Of a stretch of DNA of 64,000 bases, positions 55,586 through 64,000 are shown in pieces (the first letter of the stretch is position 1; each line of letters opens with the position of its first letter). The stretch lies in contig CAJNOJ010000189.1 in assembly GCA_905250025.1 (NCBI GenBank), positions 141,716 through 205,715 of the forward strand, written 5' to 3'. The stretch comes from Adineta ricciae. Its lineage: Eukaryota; Rotifera; Eurotatoria; Adinetida; Adinetidae. The position numbers and the translations under genes were made by a program. Below the pieces are notes generated by a model, which worked only from the letters and a program-made list of their open reading frames with translations, was not told the origin of the DNA and made no database searches.

Positions 55586-57412
55586 AATTCGAAGACATAT
55601 TCAACTGGAATTGATTCTTCACCGCAATCGGTGATCATCGGTGATTTTAATCTTGATGAAAAACAGGATATTGTCGTTGTTAATTCTGGTTCGAATGATA
55701 TATTAACATTTCTCAAATATGATTTGATAGCTTTTCAAAAACAAGTTATGTATTCAACAGGCAAAGGTTCTTCTCCAAATTCAATAGCGATCGGTGATTT
55801 AAATAATGATCATCTATTGGATTTTGTTGTTGCTAATCAAAACAGTATCAGTATAGGTGTTTTCCTTGGATTCGACAATGGTCTCTTTTCTAATCAAACA
55901 ATCTATTCAACTACACTTCAAGAATATCCAAGATCGGTTCATATTGCCGATATTAATAAAGATCAAAACATGGATGTCATTGTTACTTATCTTTGGAGTT
56001 CTAATCTCGCTGTTCTCCTTGGATTTGGTAATGGTACATTATCCAATGAAAGATATTTTTCATTTCAAAGCGATGCAGGACCAACTGAAACAGCTATTGG
56101 TGACTTTGACAATGACAGCCATTTAGACATCGTTGTTACTCTTCAATTTGCTCATGAAATAATTGTTTTACAAGGCTTTAGCAATGGAAGTTTTTCTTCT
56201 AAAATGAATTATTTCCTGGGTAGTGATTCATATCCAACTGCAGTGTCTATTGCTGATTTGAATAACAATCATTTGTTAGATATTGTTGTTGCAAGTTATT
56301 CAGAGGGAAGTTTATATATATTTCAAGGATATGGAAATGGAACTTTTGTCAATGATGTTACTTTATCAACTGGATTTAATTCACTTCCACGATCACTCGT
56401 CATTGTTGATTTCAATAAAGATAACTTCAAGGATATCGCTGTTGCGAATTCTGGTTCAGATAATATTCGAATATTCTTTGGTGATACTGATGGAAGTTTT
56501 TCTGATGAAATAACTCTCTCGACTGGAATTGATTCTAGTCCATATGCAATTTCGATTTCGGATTTTAACAATGACAATCAGTTGGATATTGTCGTTGCTA
56601 ATTATGGTTCAAATACATTAGGAATTCTTCTTGGATGTAACGGTAAAACATTTTTTGACCAAATCATTTATTCAACTGGTGATTTTTCTCAACCCTACGA
56701 CGTCGCTATTGGCGATGTTAATAACGATCAATATCTAGATGTTCTTATTGTTAATTTAGGGACTGATAATATTGGTGTATTTTTGGGATATATCATGGAA
56801 GATTTCATTGGTGTTCCATCTAATTCTCTTGGATCATCAGGATCACAATTGGCATCGCTTGCAAGTGGAGATTGGAATAATGATACAAAATTAAATGTTG
56901 TTGTTACTGATAATTCGACCAACACTATGAGAATCTTATTTGGAACAGGTTATGGAACTTTTAGTAATGAAACAATCTATTCAACTGGTAATAATTCTCA
57001 TTCAACATCTGTTGTTGTTTCGGATCTAAACAATGATCATTTCTTGGATATCATTGTCGCAAATTCTGGTACAAATAATCTTGGAATTTTCTTTGGAAAT
57101 GCAAATGGGACATTTCAAAATCAACTGACATATTTTACTGGTGTTGGTTCACAACCAATTTCTGTTGTTATTTTAGATTTGAATAATGATACTCATCGAG
57201 ATATTGCTGTGACCAATTATGATTCAAGTAATATTGAAATCTTTTTCGGAAATGGTAACGGAAGTTTTAGTAATGATCTCACGTTTAATACTGGTTATCG
57301 TTCACATCCATATTCACTCAATATTGAAGATATCAATAATGATCATTTCACAGACATTGTGGCAACTAATGATGAATATGGAAATATAAATATTATCATG
57401 AAAACTTGTTAA
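55586..57412 (+). CDS. FG-GAP repeat protein, 3' part (c5 copy)
   Basis: Open from 55586 to the stop at 57410-57412 (608 residues) with no start, because the piece begins inside a repeat. It covers the last 12 of the 35 units of the gene at 47721-53367 and is about 97 % identical to it by eye, with scattered substitutions and no indels in the coding part. It is best read as an alternative haplotype of the same locus rather than as a separate gene. Confidence 0.78.
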   Translation, partial: NSKTYSTGIDSSPQSVIIGDFNLDEKQDIVVVNSGSNDILTFLKYDLIAFQKQVMYSTGKGSSPNSIAIGDLNNDHLLDFVVANQNSISIGVFLGFDNGLFSNQTIYSTTLQEYPRSVHIADINKDQNMDVIVTYLWSSNLAVLLGFGNGTLSNERYFSFQSDAGPTETAIGDFDNDSHLDIVVTLQFAHEIIVLQGFSNGSFSSKMNYFLGSDSYPTAVSIADLNNNHLLDIVVASYSEGSLYIFQGYGNGTFVNDVTLSTGFNSLPRSLVIVDFNKDNFKDIAVANSGSDNIRIFFGDTDGSFSDEITLSTGIDSSPYAISISDFNNDNQLDIVVANYGSNTLGILLGCNGKTFFDQIIYSTGDFSQPYDVAIGDVNNDQYLDVLIVNLGTDNIGVFLGYIMEDFIGVPSNSLGSSGSQLASLASGDWNNDTKLNVVVTDNSTNTMRILFGTGYGTFSNETIYSTGNNSHSTSVVVSDLNNDHFLDIIVANSGTNNLGIFFGNANGTFQNQLTYFTGVGSQPISVVILDLNNDTHRDIAVTNYDSSNIEIFFGNGNGSFSNDLTFNTGYRSHPYSLNIEDINNDHFTDIVATNDEYGNINIIMKTC

Positions 57413-58081
57413 AATTATACATTTTACATAAAGATTTTCATTTTTTTCGAAATCAATTTTGATTGAATATCTTCTCTGTATTTATCTGTCAAATTTTAAT
57501 AAATAGAACGCCTTTAAAGTATGAGCAAATATAATCAAATAGAAAAAGAATACTCCAAGCAGGTAAATATTCAAGAAACGATGTTTTTATGTCATCAAAA
57601 GTACTTGTTGAATGGGCATGTTTACTTTCTCAATGACATCTTATACATCGGGAAAAGAATTCAATAGTTGTATCGAGAATTAATCTTACTCGTCCTACTG
57701 CTAACTAGCTGACATTCATATATTACATGGGATCACTGAATATAAAAACAATGATTTGAGTGTGAGTGTGGAATAGAACAGGAGATCCGAACACCCTCAT
57801 CATCACCCTCAATTCAAAATTTTTCCGATGAAATATGGATCATATTTTCTTTCAATAGCGTGTGGAATTTATATAAATTATTCACTGAATATACACGACC
57901 TTCCTACACGTTGATCTATATGTTCTGTAGCATGCGTCAGTCACTCAGACGCAGCATTATTCATTATGATAGATTTGTTATACTTTATTTCTTCAATTCA
58001 GACTGATACAGACAATTTTTAGGTAAGGGTGTGAATGTCGGCTATGATTAACATTATTTACTAACACTGACACTCGTAGAA
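57413..58081. other. Convergent intergenic region (c5)
   Basis: Equivalent of 53368-53853 but longer. It holds about 130 extra bases after 57540 and about 75 after 57895, showing indel differences between the two copies. No gene. Confidence 0.5.
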
Positions 58082-59812
58082 TTAGCGATTTCTCAATAAC
58101 CATTTCATGTATCGTATCTTTCCAATCCATGTCTGTTGAAATTCATTTTTGTATACAGTTGATGGAATAACATAAAATATAAAGCCAAGTATTTGTGGGG
58201 TATATGATAGGAGATAAGCGATTAATAAGGTGTGCCTTTGCCATGATTGGTTCAATTTCGTGCAAGCGAAAGCGAACGCAAGTACAGTCTGAAGAAGTAA
58301 ACATAATACAATAATTATTGGCGTAATATAAAGTTCTTTTTGCTTTTCGAATTGCTTTTTAAGTACTTCAACGAAGGATTCTTTTGCCAACTTTGCTCGA
58401 CTTTGAGAAGCTGTCCAAACAAGCATAGTAATAGAAATAATTTGAATAGAAAATGGTAACAAATAATGAATGAGTACAGATATACGATTATAATATGCAA
58501 CACCTGGATGAATCTCGAAATTCACCACACACATTGATTGAACGACAGTATAGTAAATCAGTTCGTGTGTGTGTAAAATATGAATGATCAACACAGTTAA
58601 TAAACTAAGAGAGAGAGCAAATCGAGGTTGTCTAAAACGCGTCATCGTCGGAACAAGAACGATTGCAAGTCGTTCAATAGTGATCCAACTACTTAACCAG
58701 TAATTGATACGGGTTAATACTGGCAAAAAGTAATTGATCATTTTGCATGAGATGACATTCGAGAATTGAACGAGTGTTTCTAAGACAACTTGAAAGATTT
58801 TAAGAGCGAGAAAAAGAATACATAATTGATTAATGATTGAGAGAATAAGTAAATAATTTCCAACACCCAATTTTCGTGGATTGTTACGTTGAAAGGTTAA
58901 TATCGAGCAAATATTACTGAAAAAACCAATGACAAACAAAACAATAATTAAATTTAAATAAAGTATTCGAACAAAGAATGAATTTGGTGCAATGAGTGAA
59001 TTAAGAGTGAAACTTAATAATCTTGTATTAAATTGACATAAATGACCATAATGACAATATGGACAAAGACATAATAAATTACTGGAATTTCCGAGATCAC
59101 CTTTCAGACAACGTCCATTTGCGAGACAATAAGAACATGAATCCAACGATCTATCATAGCCAAAACATTCAACACGACGGAAATTAGATTCACAAATGCA
59201 TAAATAATTGTCATCATGAAAGCAAATCATATGACGATGTGTCGATAAATTTTGTCGCTGACAAATTGTGTGATATAAAAATATATGAGGTATCGTCGAG
59301 TACAAACCTTTTCAAAAAATTCTATATATTTATGTTTTGAAATCAAAGATTTAATTTGATTGACAAGAAATGTGTCTGCTTTCGGACAGAAGGTCGTGTT
59401 TTCACTGACTATTGAATTGATACGAGCATTCGTTTCCTTTTTTCTGATATACAGCAGATGAAAACGTGGTTCATTATCGTTGCCATACAATTTCAGTAGA
59501 CCAAACACAGGCGCTAACTGTTGTCCATAACTAAAATTCAAACTATTTGGAATAACTTCCGATAAAAATTGATTTCTGATGATCAATTCGAGTGTTACAT
59601 AATTATAGTCGAAATATTGCATAATGACAGCATGAATTTTGTCTTCCTGTGTGATATTGAGTAGAATATGAACAGACATTTTTTCATTTTCACAATTGTC
59701 ACCGTAGAATCGAGAAGTACAAATACATTTGTAGGAATTTATGCTAATCGGATCAGGTATGGGAAGACAAGTTCCGTTGTTTAAACATACATCAGTATCA
59801 CATTGATCATAT
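58082..59812 (-). CDS. LDLa-EGF-7TM receptor, 3' part (c5 copy)
   Basis: Exon 59257-58082 (7TM, 392 codons with stop) and the end of the ectodomain exon 59812-59308, with a 50-base GT-AG intron 59307-59258. It ends at the same place in the gene as the c4 copy (55584). Differences from c4 are scattered amino-acid changes only. Features match those of c4: Cys-rich juxtamembrane segment, seven helices, ERLAIV after TM3 and VIPSTVY at TM7. The continuous frame through the N at 59813 is false because the EGF module would be repeated. Confidence 0.82.
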
Positions 59813-60034
59813 NGTGTTACATAATTATAGTCGAAGTATTGCATAATGACAGCATGAATTTTGTCTTCCTGTGTGATATTGAGTCGAATATGAACAGACA
59901 TTTTTTCATTTTCACAATTGTCACCGTAGAATCGAGAAGTACAAATACATTTGTAGGAATTTATGCTAATCGGATCAGGTATGGGAAGACAAGTTCCGTT
60001 GTTTAAACAAACATCAGTATCACATTGATCATAT
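59592..60034. repeat. 221-base direct duplication around a single N (unmerged overlap)
   Basis: 59592-59812 corresponds to 59814-60034 with a few mismatches (for example CGAAATATT against CGAAGTATT). The right-hand copy is instead identical to 55364-55584 in c4. So c6 continues c4, not c5. Confidence 0.85.
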
Positions 60035-62592
60035 TTTAAATGGCAACTTGGACCAAAATAACCAAAAGGGCAAATACAGAATGGATGCTGAGTATCAAGA
60101 ACTACCGGTCGATTTGTAGGTTTGCAAATTGAATGTGAGGAACAAAATTGTGAACACTGCTCGTCATATTGATCACAATGTTCGCCATAGAATCCATCAA
60201 AACATGAACATATATAAGAAGTATTTGAATTAAGTACACGTTGACATTTAGTTCTATTCGATTGACATGGATTACTGGCACATGGATCATTTAAATCTGT
60301 AGGAAATCGTAAGATCTTGGCTAAACGAAACGAAGGTAGAAAATCAAAATAGATTGGGTAGCGCCAAAGACCAATTAGACGAATGTTTAAGTTTCTACTG
60401 AGCTCATACGCTTCGAAATAGACTGAATATGGATGTTCATAGATAATTGCAGCACGTTGGAGACGACGAGCTTTTTTATAGTCCAAAAAAACATCTGATC
60501 GGGGATAAAGAAGATGAATTTTATGTCTCGTATAGAAATCTTTCTGTTCAAGAGATGGAAAAACGTGAACTTCATGTTGATCAAGTAAAAGATTGTTTTT
60601 AAACATAAATTTAACAAGTAATTTGATAGTAACAGTATTCTGTGCGGAACTTGGATAGTTATCAAGATTAATATGAGTAAAAACAGTAATACGATCATTC
60701 ATGTATTCACAGTTGGCTCCATAATACGATGGCGGACAAAAGCAGATATACTTGTTCGACATATGATCAGCAAATTGAACACCTTTATTGCAAATAAACG
60801 GGTAATGTACAGTTTCATCATCATCATGAAAAACTTGTTTGTCAATGAGAGAGATATTTTCAGATGAAAACGATTGTAACAACGAGGATGACGATAAAAG
60901 TGACTCTACTGGTGGAAATTCAGGTAAGAGACCAATGGTTTTTACTTGGTTGAATACACTGACTTTTTCAAGGCGGTAACTGATCGCCTTGAATATGTCA
61001 TTACGGTGACTAGAACACCAATATTCGTCTTCTCCATTTGGACATTCTATTATTCCATTACACCGAGCTCCAATGATACATGATTTGTTCAGACAGATCG
61101 CATCGTACTTATTTGGACACTCATTTGTACCATTACCAATCAAAGAACAAATAGGACTATCATCAAATGGATTTTGACAACGCTTGTTGCACATTATTGT
61201 ATAATAAATGCATTCCCCTTCTGTTTCGCAATACACATCGAATCCTTTTTGTTTGTTTACACAGCCGGTCACTATGTTGCGTTCGTCCAAGTTATTAAAA
61301 CAATCTTGAACACCATCTCCAATTTGCTTTAAATCAATGCAGGGTCGATTTTGAATAATGTTTAATGGATCGAGTACATTCGCTAACAAACATGGAAATT
61401 CATGCGTAATATTACAAATATTAGAGAAAGGTTGATGCTTATAATGATTGAAGCATCTCTCTTTTACTTTACTGATATCACCGAGTACAATTTGATTATG
61501 AAGTGACAATTGATCGATTATCATAAAAATGCCTTGTTCATCGCTCGCATCTGAACAATCCCATGAACCATCGCACACCCATTCGGGATTGATACATTGA
61601 CCTGATAAACACTTATATTCGTTATCAGTACAAACCCATTGCTGACAAAAACTCGTGTATTCATCTTTGAATGATACTGTATCCCAAAAAGTGTTACAAT
61701 ATTCACGGAATTGAATGCGCCATTCTTCCGTACTTCTTTCTGATTTTGTGATTGTGTTTGTAATCTTGTGGATGTCGAAAGTACGTGTCCATGAGTCGAT
61801 TATATGTTTGCGGATTAGTTGACAACCCGAATCCGTCGGCTGATTACATAGTAGATTATGAATGAGCAAAGTTTCTTTTGTTATACCATCAATAGTAATA
61901 CTTTCGTCAAGAAAATTTGGACAATTAATCACTGCATCACCAACTTTCGATACTTGAATGCATGTGGGAAATTCATTTGAACAACGAAGACGAAACTGCT
62001 TCTGGTTTTCACATAGATTTTTATTGCCTAAATAATTTGCTATATTCCTGTGCTCGTCTAAACTGTCAAAAGCATCAGTAATGCCATCTAGAAGTCGATA
62101 AGCTGAAATACATTGCATTGTAGGTGGGAAAATATTATAAAAGTGGTAAGGTTGACCAGTAAATGTTCGTTCACTTGATGACCAACAGTTATAATCATAT
62201 TGACTTGCGAATGGTGATACATAATGATCAGCTCGTTCACAAAATTGAGCTTCCCACGAAACCCAATCGAGTTGAGCATTATTGGATATAATAACAGATT
62301 TATTAACGGATAATGTTGCTTGATAACCACGACACTTGATATTTCCTGATAAATGATATTCGTCAGGGAGTTTACCTCTGCCATCCTTTGACCAATCACG
62401 ATTACGATAGTACACCGTGATGATATAAGGACGGATCAACGGTTGTGCTGGATAGACAATGCGATCTGATGGACAGTGTTGCTGAATTAGTTCAGAACAG
62501 TTGTATGAACAAGGGCAGTATCGTTCGAAACCCTTCGATAAAGCACATTTAACCAAATACTGGCAGTACTCTGTTTTATTTGTACGATTAAT
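59814..62592 (-). CDS. LDLa-EGF-7TM receptor, ectodomain (c6)
   Basis: Open on the minus strand from the N at 62593 to the N at 59813 without introns (926 codons). It has Cys-rich N-terminal sequence, then LDL-receptor class A modules, the clearest at about 61650-61535 (CLSGQCINPEWVCDGSWDCSDASDE, shown only as its key Cys and DxSDE pattern), with further calcium-site-like pieces (DGVQDCFNNLDE, CNGIIECPNGEDEYWC). A linker follows, and three EGF-like modules at about 60290-59820. Joined with c4 (55363-55080 and 55029-53854) it keeps frame and would give at least 1412 residues. The start codon is beyond the N. Such LDLa-EGF ectodomains on a rhodopsin-like 7TM are a bdelloid-type receptor family; ligand unknown. 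Confidence 0.8.
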
Positions 62593-62593
62593 N
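62593..62593. other. Single-N contig join (c6/c7)
   Basis: The right side starts at the point equivalent to 60819, that is about 1.8 kb back in the same gene, so the sequence is repeated rather than continued. Confidence 0.85.
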
Positions 62594-64000
62594 CATCATC
62601 ATGAAAAACTTGTTTGTCAATGAGAGAGATATTTTCAGATGAAAACGATTGTAATAAAGAGGATGACGATAAAAGTGACTCTGCTGGTGGAAATTCAGGT
62701 AAGAGACCAATGGTTTTTACTTGATTAAATACACTGAGTTTTTCAAGGCGGTAATCAATCGCCTTGAATATGTCATTACGGTGACTAGAACACCAATATT
62801 CGTCTTCTCCATTTGGACATTCGATTATTCCATTACACCGAGCTCCAATGATACATGATTTGTTCAGACAAATAGCATCGTACTTATTTGGACACTCATT
62901 TGTACCATTACCAATCAAAGAACAAATAGGACTATCATCAAATGGATTTGGACAACGCTTGTTGCACATCATTGTATAATAAATGCATTCCCCTTCTGTT
63001 TGGCAATACACATCGAATCCTTTTTGTTTGTTTACACAGCCGGTTACTATGTTGCGTTCGTCCAAGTTATTAAAACAATCTTGAACACCATCTCCAATCT
63101 GCTTTAAATCAATGCAGGGTCGATTTTGAATAATGTTTAATGGATCGAGTACATTCGCTAACAAACATGGAAATTCATGTGTAATATTACAAATATTAGA
63201 GAAAGGTTGATGCTTATAATGATTGAAGCATCCCTCTTTTATTTTACTGATATCACCCAGTACAATTTGATTATGAAGTGACAATTGTTCGATTATCATA
63301 AAAATGCCTTGTTCATCGCTCGCATCTGAACAATCCCATGAACCATCGCACACCCATTCGGGATTGATACATTGACCTGATAAACACTTATATTCGTTAT
63401 TAGTGCAAACCCATTGCTGACAAAAACTCGTGTCTTCATCTTTGAATGATACCATATCCCAAAAAGTGTTACAATATTCACGGAATTGAATGCGCCATTC
63501 TTTCGTACTTCTTTCTGATTTTGTGATTGTGTTTGTAATCTTGTGGATGTCGGAAGTATGTGTCCATGAGTCGATTATATGTTTGCGGATTAGTTGACAA
63601 CCCGAATCCGTCGGTTGATTACATAGTAGATTATGTATGAGCAAAGTTTCTTTTGTTATATCATGAATAGTAATACTTTCGTCAAGAAAATTTGGACAAT
63701 TAATCATTGCATCACCAACTTTCGATACTTGAATGCATGTAGGAAATTCGTTTGAACAACGAAGACGAAACTGCTTTTGGTTTTCACATAGATTTTTATC
63801 GCCTAAATAATTTGCTATATCCCTGTGCTCGTCTAAACTGTCAAAAGCATCAGTAATGCCATCTAGAAGTCGATAAGCTGAAATACATTGCATTGTAGGT
63901 GGCAAAATATTATAAAAATGGTAAGATTGACCAGTAAATGTTCGTCCACTTGATGACCAACAGTTATAATCATATTGACTTGCGAATGGTGATACATAAT
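62594..64000 (-). CDS. LDLa-EGF-7TM receptor, ectodomain fragment (c7 copy)
   Basis: Open on the minus strand from the window edge (first full codon 63998-63996) to the N at 62593. It matches 60819-62230 of c6 at about 97 % by eye, including the LDLa module with its CxSGQC and SDASDE signature. It is a third partial copy of this gene region and runs out of the window at its 5' end. No frameshift is seen. Confidence 0.78.

Noticed and set aside
54999..55622. A 207-codon minus-strand frame reaching past the N at 55585
   Set aside because: Its first residues come from antisense FG-GAP sequence beyond the join. The real exon is 55584-55080.
59227..62556. A continuous 1109-codon minus-strand frame crossing the N at 59813
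   Set aside because: The frame carries the same EGF module twice only because a 221-base overlap was left on both sides of the N. I annotated the two sides separately.
62487..63905. A 472-codon minus-strand frame crossing the N at 62593
   Set aside because: After the N the translation enters the wrong frame of the other contig, so the last 35 residues are artificial.

Overview
The window looks like animal DNA, most probably from a bdelloid rotifer (Adineta/Rotaria type). The evidence is: AT-rich sequence; genes split by many very short GT-AG introns (about 45-60 bases); gene families typical of bdelloids (NHL-repeat proteins, FG-GAP repeat proteins, FkbM methyltransferases, ADP-ribosyltransferase/NHL remnants, F-box proteins, LDLa-EGF-7TM receptors); Gypsy elements with an envelope-like third ORF; and long stretches present twice at roughly 95 % identity by eye. 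The species is not determinable from the sequence alone.

Layout. Piece c1 (1-11260): 3' end of an F-box-like gene, an orphan gene on the minus strand, an NHL-repeat secreted protein, a Rap-GAP, a ZIP zinc transporter, then the 5' part of a non-LTR retrotransposon. Piece c2 (11262-37505): FkbM methyltransferase, a broken ADP-ribosyltransferase-NHL gene, a TPR protein and a membrane-anchored phage-tail-collar-domain protein, then a second copy of the whole F-box/orphan/NHL/Rap-GAP/ZIP block, a 3'-truncated Gypsy element, a zf-3CxxC membrane protein and another NHL gene that runs into a 35-N gap. Piece c3 (37541-40764): rest of the LINE with an intact ORF2. Piece c4 (40766-55584): LINE 3' end, the flank it inserted into, a decayed Gypsy element with env-like ORF and LTR, a fold-back MITE, a 1847-residue FG-GAP repeat membrane protein, and the 3' end of an LDLa-EGF-7TM receptor gene. 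Pieces c5 (55586-59812), c6 (59814-62592) and c7 (62594-64000) repeat parts of the FG-GAP and receptor genes.

The pieces are separated by single N characters at 11261, 40765, 55585, 59813 and 62593 and by 35 Ns at 37506-37540. At 40765 and 59813 a 221-base overlap has been left on both sides of the N, and the start of c6 matches the end of c4, not the end of c5. I infer that the scaffold interleaves one path (c1, c3, c4, c6) with alternative copies (c2, c5, perhaps c7), so much of the apparent tandem duplication may be two haplotypes laid end to end. Gene models that cross an N should not be trusted.

Biologically the genes do not form one pathway. They are a typical bdelloid neighbourhood of extracellular beta-propeller proteins (NHL, FG-GAP), a chimeric receptor, signalling and transport genes, and mobile elements. 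The most unusual gene is the one at 18099-19116 (minus), an intron-bearing type II membrane protein whose outside part is a bacteriophage tail-collar domain. The two copies of the shared block also give a clean record of two insertions (LINE and fold-back MITE), because the other copy keeps the empty site.
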